Shown: positions 53,895 through 62,971, counted from the stretch's first letter. The stretch: DNA of 64,000 nucleotides from Rubellimicrobium arenae (GCF_017916295.1 NZ_JAFMSS010000001.1:434001-498000), one strand, 5' to 3'. Notes: generated by a model not told the origin, from the sequence alone. Program-made: numbers and translations.

Positions 53895-54647
53895 GTGCGC
53901 TTTACCAATAGGACCGCCATCGTCACCGGGGCCGCGGGCGGCATCGGCTCGGCCATCTGCCAGCGCCTCGCGCAGGAGGGCGCGGCCGTCGTCGTCTGCG
54001 ACGTGAACGCCGAAGGGGCTGAGGTCACGGCCGCTTCGATCCGCTCCACCGGCGGCACGGCGCGCGCCTTCGCCAGCGACATCGCGACCCCCGAGGGTTG
54101 CCGGGCCATCATCGCGGACGTCCTGGCGCGAGAAGGTCGCATCGACGTCCTGTGCAACAACGCCGGCATCAACCGGCGTGGGAACCTCCTGGCGATCTCG
54201 GAGGACGACTGGCGGCTGTCCTTCGCCGTGAACCTCGATGCGATGTTCCACCTGTGCCGCGCGGCGCTGCCCGCCATGATCGAGGCCGGCGGCGGCGCCA
54301 TCGTCAACACGGCGTCCCAGTGGGGCCTCCATCCCGCACCGAATCACATCGCCTACAACGTGACCAAGGCGGCGGTGGCGAGCTTCACCCAGAACCTCGC
54401 CCGCGACTACGCGCCCCAGAAGATTCGCGTGAATGCCGTCTGCCCCGGCGAAATCCACACGCCCATGCTGGAGGCGGGCGTGAAGCGGTCAGGCCGCACC
54501 ATCGCCGATCTTGACCGGCTCGTGCCCTTCGGACGCATCGGCAAGCCCGAGGAAGTCGCGGCGCTGGTGGCCTTCCTCGCCTCGGACGAGGCCGCCTTCA
54601 TGTGTGGCTCGCTGGTCGAGATCACCGGGGCCCAAGCTGTCGCCTGA
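53895..54647 (+). CDS. SDR family oxidoreductase (module B, second)
   Basis: A 250-residue classical SDR. The motif TGAAGGIGSAI is near residue 12, NNAG near residue 88, then the catalytic Ser in NTASQWG, YNVTK and PGEIHTPML. It starts with GTG at 53895, supported by AAGGAG 8 bp upstream and by the canonical N-terminus; no ATG lies at a fitting position. It is 11 bp downstream of the previous SDR but differs clearly from it, so the two are not a recent tandem duplicate. Likely a partner activity on the same or a following intermediate. Confidence 0.85.
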   Translation: MRFTNRTAIVTGAAGGIGSAICQRLAQEGAAVVVCDVNAEGAEVTAASIRSTGGTARAFASDIATPEGCRAIIADVLAREGRIDVLCNNAGINRRGNLLAISEDDWRLSFAVNLDAMFHLCRAALPAMIEAGGGAIVNTASQWGLHPAPNHIAYNVTKAAVASFTQNLARDYAPQKIRVNAVCPGEIHTPMLEAGVKRSGRTIADLDRLVPFGRIGKPEEVAALVAFLASDEAAFMCGSLVEITGAQAVA

Positions 54648-54680
54648 ACCCCTTTCGTTGTCCGAACCCAAGAGGGTCTC

Positions 54681-56006
54681 ATGCTCGACCGCGCTTCTGC
54701 TCCGAACGACCTCAATGCCTTCTGGATGCCGTTCACGGCCAACCGGCAGTTCAAGAAAGCGCCGCGCATGTTCGTGGCGGCCAAGGACATGCACTACACC
54801 ACCTCGGACGGGCGTCAGGTCCTGGACGGCACCGCCGGGCTCTGGTGCTGCAACGCCGGGCACTGCCGCCCCCGGATCACCGAAGCGATCCAACGGCAGG
54901 CGGCCGAGCTCGACTACGCGCCGGCGTTCCAGATGGGCCATCCGCTCGCCTTCGAACTGGCGAACCGGCTCATCGACATCGCGCCCGAGGGCATGGCGCA
55001 CGTCTTCTACACCAACTCGGGCTCCGAGTCGGTGGAGACGGCGCTGAAGCTGGCGCTGGCCTATCACCGGGCGCGGGGCGAGGGCCAGCGCACCCGTCTG
55101 ATCGGGCGCGAGCGGGGCTACCACGGCGTGAACTTCGGCGGCATCTCGGTCGGTGGAATCGTCAACAATCGCCGGGTCTTCGGCTCGCTGCTGTCCGGCG
55201 TGGACCACCTGCCCCACACGCACCTTCCGGATCGCAACGCCTTCACCCGCGGCCAACCGGAGCATGGGGCGCATCTGGCCGATGATCTCGAGCGGATCAT
55301 CGCGCTGCACGGAGCCGACACCATCGCCGCTGTCATCGTGGAGCCGATGGCGGGCTCGACCGGCGTGCTGCTGCCGCCCAAGGGCTATCTTGAGAAGTTG
55401 CGCGCGATCACGAGAAAGCACGGCATCCTCCTGATCTTCGATGAAGTGATCACCGGGTTCGGCCGGCTGGGCTCGGCCTTTGCCGCCCAGCACTTCGGCG
55501 TGACGCCCGACCTGGTGACGACGGCGAAGGGCCTGACCAACGGGGTCATTCCGATGGGGGCGGTCCTGACCACGGCCGATGTCCATGACGCCTTCATGCA
55601 GGGGCCCGAGCACCTGATCGAACTGTTCCATGGCTATACCTATTCAGGAAACCCGATCGCCTCGGCGGCAGGCCTCGCGACGCTGGAGACCTACCGCGAG
55701 GAGGGCCTGTTCGAGCGGGCCAGGGATCTCGCCCCGTACTGGGAGGACGCGCTGCACTCCCTCAGGGGGTTGCCGCATGTGATCGACATCCGGAACATGG
55801 GCCTCATCGGCGCCGTCGAGCTGGAGCCGATCGCGGGCCAGCCGACCAAGCGCGCCTTCCAGGCCTTCCTCGACGCCTACGACAAGGGCGTCCTGATCCG
55901 CACCACCGGTGACATCATCGCCATGTCACCTCCGCTCATCATCTCGAAACCGGAGATCGACCAGCTCATCGGAACGCTGGGCGACGTGCTCAGGAACCTG
56001 CCCTGA
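54681..56006 (+). CDS. Class III aminotransferase, omega-amino acid--pyruvate type
   Basis: A 441-residue PLP-dependent enzyme. The N-terminus NAFWMPFTANRQFKKAPRMF is typical of beta-alanine/omega-amino acid:pyruvate aminotransferases. The cofactor phosphate site is YTNSGSESVETALKLA near residue 110, the pyridine-nitrogen Asp lies in LIFDEVITGFGR, and the Schiff-base Lys is in TTAKGLTNG near residue 277. Such enzymes move amino groups from omega-amino acids or amines to pyruvate. It is 33 bp behind the second SDR and ends the module B operon. An aminotransferase is not part of the textbook hydroxyproline pathway. Confidence 0.88.
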   Translation: MLDRASAPNDLNAFWMPFTANRQFKKAPRMFVAAKDMHYTTSDGRQVLDGTAGLWCCNAGHCRPRITEAIQRQAAELDYAPAFQMGHPLAFELANRLIDIAPEGMAHVFYTNSGSESVETALKLALAYHRARGEGQRTRLIGRERGYHGVNFGGISVGGIVNNRRVFGSLLSGVDHLPHTHLPDRNAFTRGQPEHGAHLADDLERIIALHGADTIAAVIVEPMAGSTGVLLPPKGYLEKLRAITRKHGILLIFDEVITGFGRLGSAFAAQHFGVTPDLVTTAKGLTNGVIPMGAVLTTADVHDAFMQGPEHLIELFHGYTYSGNPIASAAGLATLETYREEGLFERARDLAPYWEDALHSLRGLPHVIDIRNMGLIGAVELEPIAGQPTKRAFQAFLDAYDKGVLIRTTGDIIAMSPPLIISKPEIDQLIGTLGDVLRNLP

Positions 56007-56627
56007 CAACCGCGGTCGCCGCCGCGATCACGGAGCGGCAGCGCAATGTGCCTGCCCCGCCTGAGATCCCCATCAGAAGGGGCCGTCGAACCCCGAGCGG
56101 GGGCACTGGTGGCGTTCGCACCAGTGTCGGGTCCGACATCCAACTCAGTCGCCGCGTCAGGGAGGTCACGCCGCAGGAGTCGCAGGTCGGTCCGGCGCCT
56201 GACGGGCGTGAGAGGCGTCGCGCCTTGCGCAGGAACTGGTGGTCGGGGCCGATGCACAGAGCTCGGCATAAGGGACCGATCGCACGACGGCACCATGGCT
56301 CAATGGCGGGAGCACATTGCCGTTCATCGAGAGTCAGCGATGATCGGCCTACGACCTTGCCCAGTCTGGTCGGTCATCTCGGCGGAGTTCAGCCTTGTGG
56401 GCCCGGACGGCTCAGATCGTCACCTTCATCCAGAAGGACGGTGAGCAGACCCTGCGCCCCACCCTGCCCTTGAACGATCTTGCGCCGTGTTCATGGGTGC
56501 CCGGGCGCAACGCTCTTGCAGAAAATACAAAGGCCCCCGATCTACGTCCATTCATAAGGCAAGACGCCCTCTTTGCCATGGGGCGAAGCCAATGCTACAG
56601 CCTGCAGGCGACCACAGGAGATCCAAG
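56007..56627. other. Intergenic region, no gene recognised
   Basis: About 620 bp between the aminotransferase and the two-domain cold-shock gene. Several open frames exist in this GC-rich DNA, but none has a ribosome site or a recognisable protein. The last about 120 bp (from 56510) are less GC-rich and probably contain the cold-shock promoter and leader. Confidence 0.4.
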
Positions 56628-57131
56628 ATGCCGAACGGTACTGTCAAGTTCTTCAACTCTGCGAAGGGCTTTGGCTTCATCGCGCCCGACAATGGCGGCC
56701 AAGACGTTTTTGTGCACGCCACCGCCCTCGAACGGGCAGGTCTGCGGGACCTCAATGAGGGCGATCTTGTCGCCTTCGAACTCGAGACTGACCGTCGGTC
56801 CGGAAAGATCTCGGCGACCAACCTGCGGCTGACAGGGTCCGCGCCGGGCGGCGGCATGCGATCGGCCCCTCGTCCGTCGGCCGGCCCCCGTGGGGGTGGC
56901 TCCCGGCAGGTCGAAGGAAGCGGCCGGGGCACCGTGAAATGGTACAACGCGTCCAAAGGCTTCGGCTTCATCGCGCCGGAAGCGGGCGGCGATGACGTTT
57001 TCGTCCACGTTTCGGCCGTTGAGCGCGCTGGCATGCATGACCTCCGCGAGGGCCAGACTGTTTCCTTCGACCTTGAGCGCGATAGCCGGAGCGGCAAGCT
57101 GGCCGCGACCAATCTCCGCGCGGACGACTGA
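56628..57131 (+). CDS. Cold-shock protein with two CSD domains
   Basis: A 167-residue protein with two cold-shock domains. The first (residues 1-68) has GTVKFFNSAKGFGFIAPDNG and DVFVHATALE, and the second (about 100-167) has GTVKWYNASKGFGFIAPEAG and DVFVHVSAVE. They are joined by a Gly/Arg/Pro/Ser linker (GGGMRSAPRPSAGPRGGGSR) of low complexity. Double-CSD proteins are common in Rhodobacterales and bind single-stranded nucleic acid. The ATG at 56628 follows CAGGAG; the longer frame to 56487 has no homology. A very good hairpin lies 25 bp after the stop. Confidence 0.92.
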   Translation: MPNGTVKFFNSAKGFGFIAPDNGGQDVFVHATALERAGLRDLNEGDLVAFELETDRRSGKISATNLRLTGSAPGGGMRSAPRPSAGPRGGGSRQVEGSGRGTVKWYNASKGFGFIAPEAGGDDVFVHVSAVERAGMHDLREGQTVSFDLERDSRSGKLAATNLRADD

Positions 57132-57156
57132 TAGACGAACGGTCGCTTCCCTGGGA

Positions 57157-57186
57157 TCCGAAGGTCGGCAGCCGCCGGCCTTCGGA
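57157..57186 (+). terminator. Hairpin terminator after the two-domain cold-shock gene
   Basis: TCCGAAGG at 57157-57164 pairs perfectly with CCTTCGGA at 57179-57186, and the stem extends inward (T-G wobble, then CGGC/GCCG) to 13 pairs around a 4-nt loop. It lies 25 bp after the stop. There is no T-tract, as for the other hairpins in this window. Confidence 0.6.
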
Positions 57187-58053
57187 GCTCCGGCCGCATG
57201 GTCCCTCACGATCAGCAGGTCTGCTCAAAGGGCCTTGAGGATCCAAAGAAGACGTCAGCCGGGCAGAAACGCCTGAACTACCCTGCCTTGCGGCCAGCAG
57301 CGGGGTCCGCGTCTCTATCCTGCAGACAGATCTGATCGACCGCCTGACGCCCTGCAGGTCGATCAGGACGCCGGATCCGCCGATAGTCCAAGGGTGTTGG
57401 AACTCGGGAAGTCCAGGTCTGCCAGATGGGCCTGCGATGAGCCGCAGGCACAACGGCCCCCCCCGTGATGCCATGACGGTCCGCCACATGACGACGTCAT
57501 CGGCGCAGGCCGCGCCGCCCAGCGGCGTCGAGCGCCTCAGGGGCGGAGCGGAAGGCAGACAGAAGCACCATGCTCTGCGAAACCAGAACCTCGGGGGCGT
57601 GCCAGTCCCGCCTCGGTCATACCGAATAGAAGCAAGGGCACAGGGATCTGGGTGCTGGTCGGAGCAAGCCGCCTTCGGCGATCCTGACAGTATCGGAGCG
57701 CCAGGCGGCGGCTCTTCCCGCGCAGCGGGTTGCCATCCGAGCCTTCCGCGGGCGAAGAACAGGTCTTCGCTCCAGACCGATCTTCTACGATGACCTGCGA
57801 GCATGGTCCCTGTTGGGCGGGTGACATGGCGGTCCGGCAGCCTGCTCCGTTCGACCGAAGGGCGATCTGAACCCATGCCAGCAGCAAAGGATGGGACAGG
57901 CGCTGCCGCGTCCGGCAGAGGCCAGTCTACCGCATCGGCCTCGTCCGACTTTGGGGCACATACCAACTGATCGTCGCTGGAACGGCTTCCGGCGCCAGAG
58001 CTCAGTCGGACCGGGACGTTGCCGTCATGCTGGGCCGGACCTCCGAGTTCGGA
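57187..58053. other. Long intergenic region with no recognisable gene
   Basis: Almost 870 bp between the cold-shock terminator and the end of the metal exporter gene. Open frames on both strands are short or overlap each other, none has a good start and none resembles a protein family I know. Base composition is slightly lower in GC than the coding neighbours. It may be decayed sequence at an insertion boundary, or hold an RNA I cannot recognise. Confidence 0.4.
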
Positions 58054-58950
58054 TCAACCGGTCCGGCTGAGTTCGATCGTGGCGTGCGCCAGATGGTGAA
58101 CGGAGGCCAGGCGCTTGCGGAGGTCCCCAAGGACCACCTCATGGTCCGCCTCGGCCGAAATGCGCGCATCCAACGTCACGAGTGGCCGATCGGGCGTCAG
58201 GGACCAGAGATGGACATGGCTGACCTCTTCCACGCCCGGCACATGGGCCATCAGATCAGCCTTGAGGCGAGCGGGATCGAAGCCCTCCGGCGTGCCTTCC
58301 ATGAGGATGTGCCAGGCATCCGACGCAATGGTCCAGGCGCTCCGCAGGATCAGGACGGCCACCAGAACCGATAGCAGCGGGTCGGCGGGCGTCCAGCCGG
58401 TCAGCAGGATCACGACTGCCGCGAGGATCGCCGCCGCCGATCCGAGCATGTCCCCGACCACATGGAGCAGGGCGCCACGCATGTTGAGGTTCCCGTGCGA
58501 GCCGCCATGCAGGATCAGGAACGACGCGACGTTGACCATGAGGCCAAGGATCGCGACCGTCAGCATCGTACCCCCCAGCACCTCGACCGGCGCAGCCAGG
58601 CGGCGGACGGCCTCGACCGCGATCCAGAACGCGATGACCATCAGCCCCGAGCCGTTCACCAGCGCCGCGAGGACCTGGAAGCGATGCTGTCCGAAGGTCC
58701 GCTCGGGCGTCGCCGGCTGGCGGGCGACCCGGGCCGCCCACCACGACAGGCCCAGCGCCGCCGTATCAGTGAGCATGTGCCCGGCGTCAGCGATCAGCGC
58801 GAGCGAGCCGGACACCACTCCCGCGACCGCTTCTGCCATCATGAAGCCACCGGTCAGGACAAGCGCGCTCAACAGGCGCCTCTCGTCCCCCCCACCATGA
58901 TGGTCGTGATCATGGGCAGCGTCGCCCGGGCCGTGCCGATGAGTGGTCAT
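58054..58950 (-). CDS. Cation diffusion facilitator (CDF) metal exporter
   Basis: A 298-residue inner-membrane metal/proton antiporter of the ZitB/CzcD type. The N-terminus is His/Asp-rich (HRHGPGDAAHDHDHHGGGDERR), and six helices follow. The metal-site residues lie in SGSLALIADAGHMLTDTAALG (helix 2) and ALLHVVGDMLGSAAAIL (helix 5), giving the HD-HD tetrad of zinc transporters. The C-terminal cytoplasmic ferredoxin-like domain contains GVEEVSHVHLWSL. Probable substrate is Zn2+ or Cd2+/Co2+. I start at the ATG at 58950; longer frames upstream are not family-like. Confidence 0.92.
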   Translation of the reverse strand: MTTHRHGPGDAAHDHDHHGGGDERRLLSALVLTGGFMMAEAVAGVVSGSLALIADAGHMLTDTAALGLSWWAARVARQPATPERTFGQHRFQVLAALVNGSGLMVIAFWIAVEAVRRLAAPVEVLGGTMLTVAILGLMVNVASFLILHGGSHGNLNMRGALLHVVGDMLGSAAAILAAVVILLTGWTPADPLLSVLVAVLILRSAWTIASDAWHILMEGTPEGFDPARLKADLMAHVPGVEEVSHVHLWSLTPDRPLVTLDARISAEADHEVVLGDLRKRLASVHHLAHATIELSRTG

Positions 58951-59433
58951 CGTTGCACTCAGGCCTTTCGGAAACGGAACGAACAATTGACGATCGACAT
59001 CCCACACTCCTCTCGGCGGGCCAGTCATGACCCAAGTCCGCCCTGAGCGCCTGCGCCGGCTCTGCCGACCATAATCCGCTCGGCGGCACCGTCCGCTCCA
59101 CGCATCCCAACCGCCCGAGGCTCCATATCTTGGGCGCGAGCCATGATGCTCATGCAAATTGCCGTCCTTGCGGCACAGATGTCGCGGGCAGCCAAGCGGA
59201 AACGGGCCAAGCCACCGCGTTGTTCCGCCCCTCCGGACGCCGACCAGATCCACGTTCCTCGCTGGGTCCCCTGATGACCCGACGTCCAACCGGACCATTC
59301 CCGTTCGATTCCGAGATCCGATGCTCCTGGCCAGAGCCCGACTGCCTCGATGCCGGAACATCGCGCTTGTGCCGATCCAGACCCGGGTTTACGCTCGTTC
59401 TCGTGAATTGAAAGCGGCTGAGGCGATGGCGCC
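58951..59433. other. Region upstream of the exporter and of the effector locus, no gene seen
   Basis: About 480 bp between divergent genes: the leftward metal exporter and the rightward DUF6484 gene. No ORF with a plausible start and homology is found. It should hold the promoters of both units; I could not identify a metal-responsive operator. Confidence 0.35.
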
Positions 59434-59865
59434 ATGGTTCGGCTGGATTCTGAAGCCCGCATCGAGGGCGTCGTGCTGGGCATGATCCTTGGCTTTGAGG
59501 ATGGAGCGCCCAGCGTCGTGTTTCCTGGCAATCCAAGGGACGTCGCCATCCAGGCGAAGAGCCTTCAGGCCCTGGGGACCGACGACATCGGCGCCGAGGT
59601 GGCGATCATGTTCATGGAAGGCGACCCGCTCCGCCCGATCGTCGTCGGACGGCTGGTGCGGCCAGGTCCGGGCACGAGCGAGGTCACGGTGGTCGGCGAC
59701 GGCGAGATCGTCCGACTGGAGGCGCGGAGGCGCATCGAACTGCGCTGCGGGGAAGCGAGCATCACGATGTTCGAGGACGGCCGCATCTCGATCCGAGGCA
59801 CCGACCTGCTGAGCCGGTCGTCGGGAAGCAATCGCATCAAGGGCGGGTCGGTCCAGTTGAACTGA
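59434..59865 (+). CDS. DUF6484 domain protein (type VI secretion accessory)
   Basis: A 143-residue soluble protein. Its first half reads RIEGVVLGMILGFEDGAPSVVFPGNP, followed by ALGTDDIGAEVAIMFMEGDPLRPIVVGRL, which matches the small DUF6484 family found beside type VI secretion effector genes. The second half is beta-rich, with repeating short strands. The ATG follows GAGGCG. It is the first gene of a rightward locus and ends 27 bp before the DUF2169 gene. The function is inferred from context only; a role as adaptor or chaperone for a spike-associated effector is plausible. Confidence 0.7.
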   Translation: MVRLDSEARIEGVVLGMILGFEDGAPSVVFPGNPRDVAIQAKSLQALGTDDIGAEVAIMFMEGDPLRPIVVGRLVRPGPGTSEVTVVGDGEIVRLEARRRIELRCGEASITMFEDGRISIRGTDLLSRSSGSNRIKGGSVQLN

Positions 59866-59892
59866 TCGCGGCCGACAGGGTGTGGCAACAGG

Positions 59893-60906
59893 ATGTGGGC
59901 GACCGTCAACCAGACTCCCTACACGGCGGACGGTCTCTGGTGGAGGGATCAGGCTGGCGTCCATGCCTGGCTGGTGGGCATCAAGGGGACGTTCGAGGTG
60001 TCCTACGATGGCGACGTCGAGTTGGCCGACGAACAGGAGCCGGTGCGAACCTTGCCGACCTTTTCCGGCGATCCGGGGAACCCCTCCCTGCGGTACGAGG
60101 CCGATATCCTGCCGCTCCGGCCGACCACGGACATCGTGCTGAACGCAACGGGCTTTGCGCCCGACGGCCGGCCGACGACGCGCTTCGGCGCGGGCTTCCG
60201 GCTCGGCGGGATCACCAAGCAGGTCGAGCTTCACGGCCCTCGGTTCTGGGTGGACCGCGGCGGGAGCCGATTGGCCATCGGGCCGGCCAATCCGGCGCAG
60301 ACCGTTCCCATCACCTGGCAGAATGCCCTCGGCGGCTATCACCGGACCGCCACTAATCCGCGCGACCACCTTTACGAGGCCCGGAACCCTTGTGGGACAG
60401 GGGCATTCGGAGCGGCGGCAGCCCGCGAAGGCGACCGGCTTCCTCAGGTCATCGATCCCGCCGATCCGAGCAGGCCGGCCGGCTTCTCGGCCATCCCCAT
60501 CCACTGGAGCCCCCGATCCGGCCTGACGGGCACCTATGACGCGGAATGGGAGGCCAAGGTCATGCCGCTGCTGCCATCGAACTGGTCCCGCCATAGCCAG
60601 CAATGCGCGCCAAAGGATCAGCAGACAGCCTCGTATCTGCGCGGGGGCGAACAGGTGGACCTCGTGAACCTTACGCCAACGGGGCGGCTCAGCTTCCGAC
60701 TGCCCAAGATTGGCCTGACCTGCCTGTCGCTCCATGACGGCCGTCAGGTCCGCCACCGCCCCCGTCTGGTCTGCGTCATCATCGAACCGGACTACTTCGG
60801 AGACCGGGGACGGCTGCAGATGATCTGGAACAGCGAAATCATGATCCCGCGGGAGCCCGACTACCTGGAAAGGACGCTGATCCAGGAAAGGCCCTACGCC
60901 GCATGA
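59893..60906 (+). CDS. DUF2169 domain protein (type VI effector adaptor)
   Basis: A 337-residue protein of the DUF2169 family. Typical elements are VGIKGTFEVSYDGDVELADEQEPVR near residue 28, GDPGNPSLRYEADILPLRPTTDIVLNATGFAP and later NALGGYHRTATNP with DRLPQVIDP. DUF2169 proteins are encoded next to PAAR/VgrG genes and act as loading adaptors for effectors onto the secretion spike. The following gene overlaps it by 4 bp, consistent with an ordered assembly set. Confidence 0.85.
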   Translation: MWATVNQTPYTADGLWWRDQAGVHAWLVGIKGTFEVSYDGDVELADEQEPVRTLPTFSGDPGNPSLRYEADILPLRPTTDIVLNATGFAPDGRPTTRFGAGFRLGGITKQVELHGPRFWVDRGGSRLAIGPANPAQTVPITWQNALGGYHRTATNPRDHLYEARNPCGTGAFGAAAAREGDRLPQVIDPADPSRPAGFSAIPIHWSPRSGLTGTYDAEWEAKVMPLLPSNWSRHSQQCAPKDQQTASYLRGGEQVDLVNLTPTGRLSFRLPKIGLTCLSLHDGRQVRHRPRLVCVIIEPDYFGDRGRLQMIWNSEIMIPREPDYLERTLIQERPYAA

Positions 60907-61955
60907 CTGGCAGGGTGGCAGTGGTGGCGGTCGGAGCCCGAACACCACTCGGCCCCTCCGCGCCATCGTCCTGGCTGGCCCTCCGGGCGGGGCTGAGCGG
61001 CATCCGCGAGCACAGGCAGATGGTGGACGGCAACGGTGACCGGATCGTCGGCGGGTGGGACCCGGACCTGAATCCGGCAAGCCGCGGGGCCGAGCGGCTG
61101 GCGGCCTTGCTGGACCTCGCATTCCGGGATCTGAGGATGTCGCTTCCGGCCGGAGTGAACGGCCCGCTCGCGCTGCCCCTGCTCCTCAACCTGCCCGAGC
61201 CTCGTCCGGGGTTCTCGGCCACCGATGCAGGGCGGCTCCGCGACGGCCTGGCACGCCTCGACCTCGGCCCCCTTGCGCCGGACCGCGTGCATATCCGCAC
61301 GTCCGGCCATGCAGGCGGACTTGAGGCTCTTGGGGTCGCCCATGCCGCCATCCAGCGCGGCGAGACCGACGCGGTCCTGATCGCGGGCGCGGAGTCCTAT
61401 TTCGATGCCGACACCATCGACTGGCTGGAGGCGCACCGGCAGCTTCTCAATGCGACCGGACGATCGGCCTTTGCTCCGGCCGAAGGGGCGGCGGTCTGCC
61501 TGGCGACGTCCGAGGCCCTGGCCCGGTCGATGGGATTCCCCGCAAGGATGCCCGTGCTGTCGGTCTCCCGCGCCGTCGAGCCGGTCCCGATCAAGGCCGA
61601 GGACGGCGTCTGCCTTGGCCGCGGCCTGTCCGAGGCCCTGGGGCACATCCTCCGTGCATTGCATGGCAGCGACCGGATCAACGCCATCGTTTCAGACCAG
61701 AACGGCGAGCGCTACCGCTCGGATGAGTGGGGCTTCATGGCCATCCGGGACGGGCGCCGGTTCGACAACGTCACCGACTATCTCGCGCCGGCCACCGGCT
61801 GGGGGGACATGGGGGCTGCCACGGGTCCGCTGTTCGTGGCGCTCGCCTTTCTGAACGGCAGCCAGGACCCGAAACCGAGAACCCTGCTCGCGGCCAGCTC
61901 GGAGAGCGGCCTGCGGGCCATGGCCCTTGTCGGCCCGACGGAGAGGGGCGGCTGA
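60903..61955 (+). CDS. Ketoacyl-synthase-like protein lacking catalytic residues (type VI locus)
   Basis: A 350-residue thiolase-fold protein. It has the beta-ketoacyl synthase layout (VAVVAVGARTPLGPSAPSSW at the start, then AHAAIQRGETDAVLIAGAESYF, and GWGDMGAATGPLFVALAFL near the end). The nucleophilic Cys region normally reading TACATS is HIRTSGHAGGLEAL here, without Cys. The first His of the catalytic pair, normally in GHTLGAAG, is replaced in GWGDMGAATG. It is therefore probably catalytically dead and may serve as a structural or binding module. Similar proteins accompany DUF2169 and DUF4150 genes in type VI loci. It overlaps both neighbours (ATGA and TGATG). Confidence 0.75.
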   Translation: MTGRVAVVAVGARTPLGPSAPSSWLALRAGLSGIREHRQMVDGNGDRIVGGWDPDLNPASRGAERLAALLDLAFRDLRMSLPAGVNGPLALPLLLNLPEPRPGFSATDAGRLRDGLARLDLGPLAPDRVHIRTSGHAGGLEALGVAHAAIQRGETDAVLIAGAESYFDADTIDWLEAHRQLLNATGRSAFAPAEGAAVCLATSEALARSMGFPARMPVLSVSRAVEPVPIKAEDGVCLGRGLSEALGHILRALHGSDRINAIVSDQNGERYRSDEWGFMAIRDGRRFDNVTDYLAPATGWGDMGAATGPLFVALAFLNGSQDPKPRTLLAASSESGLRAMALVGPTERGG

Positions 61956-62971
61956 TGCGGACGGTCTCGATCCACCCCCCCAAGAGTCCGGTCACCAAGG
62001 GTTGCATCGCGAGATCCCAGGCCACGACCCCGAACGTCTGCAAGATGCCGGGCCCGCCAGCCCCGTTCGTGCCAACCCCCCTGCCGAACACCGGGATGTC
62101 GAACCTGTCGCCCTCGGGCTATTCGCAGACCGTCAAGATCGAGAAGACGACCGTCGCCATTGGCCAGGCGACGTTCAAGAGCATCGGCGACATCGCGAGC
62201 AAGGGAACCGGCGGGGGCCTGATCTCGGCCAATGCCCACGGGGTAACCAAGTTCATCCCGCCCGGCTCCCTGACCGTGAAGATCGAGGGAAAGCCGCCCC
62301 ATCTGCATGGCGAGCAGATGCTGAACAACTGCGCCGATGGGGGAACGCCGCCCAACACCGGCGCCACGATGATGGGGACGGACGCCGGCACCGCGCAGGG
62401 CAAGCCCGTCGAGGTCCCGATCGCGCCGGACTGCAAGCAGAAGACCTCCAAGAAGTCACGGCCATGGAACAGCTGCCAGGCCGCCCAGGTCTGCAGCATG
62501 GCCAAGGCCTACAATGAATCCACCGCGCCCAAGAAGGCCATCGACAGTCCGGGCCATGCCGCGGCGGGGACCAGGCAACGGCTGGCCTATGACGCGAGCC
62601 TTCGCAACTTCACACGGGAGTTCCAACAGGCTGTCGCAACGCATGGGCCCGACAGCCCTCAGGTGAAGGCCTTCTTCTACAGCCCGCCCGCGCCGCCGGC
62701 CGAGGAGGCCGACTGCGTCCACAAGGCGTGGCGGGAGAGCGCGGAAGGCAAGAAGGGCGAACCGCCCGCGCGCAGCGGCACCCCGTCGTTCAATCCGGAC
62801 CACATGCATCCGGCGAGCTTGAGCGGGCCGCTCACCTCGGCCAACATGAGATGGGCCGACAGCCGGGTCAACCAGACGGTCGGGCCCAGCATGGACAAGA
62901 AGGATCTCAAGCCCAAGCCAGGCCAGCCGGCCCCCCTGGCGAAACCCCACGAGAACTGCAAATGCCCATAG
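61955..62971 (+). CDS. PAAR-like (DUF4150) effector with nuclease-like C-terminus
   Basis: A 338-residue candidate type VI effector. Residues about 1-125 are a DUF4150 PAAR-like tip domain (TPNVCKMPGPPAPFVPTPLPNTG and the long HLHGEQMLNNCAD segment), which caps the secretion spike. The C-terminal part has PDHMHPASLSGPL at 281-293, then NMRWADSRVNQTVG, resembling the His-rich DHxxELQxGG...NLW...N core of His-Me-finger/HNH-type toxin nucleases; His283 and His285 are the candidate catalytic or metal residues. The tail ends in HENCKCP. It is followed by two immunity candidates. Nuclease activity is inferred and other hydrolases are possible. Confidence 0.72.
   Translation: MRTVSIHPPKSPVTKGCIARSQATTPNVCKMPGPPAPFVPTPLPNTGMSNLSPSGYSQTVKIEKTTVAIGQATFKSIGDIASKGTGGGLISANAHGVTKFIPPGSLTVKIEGKPPHLHGEQMLNNCADGGTPPNTGATMMGTDAGTAQGKPVEVPIAPDCKQKTSKKSRPWNSCQAAQVCSMAKAYNESTAPKKAIDSPGHAAAGTRQRLAYDASLRNFTREFQQAVATHGPDSPQVKAFFYSPPAPPAEEADCVHKAWRESAEGKKGEPPARSGTPSFNPDHMHPASLSGPLTSANMRWADSRVNQTVGPSMDKKDLKPKPGQPAPLAKPHENCKCP

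Noticed and set aside
56968..57966. A 332-codon minus-strand frame overlapping the two-domain cold-shock gene
   Set aside because: Composition is Arg/Pro/Ser/Gly-rich without motifs; it runs into a clear cold-shock gene on the other strand and crosses its terminator hairpin.
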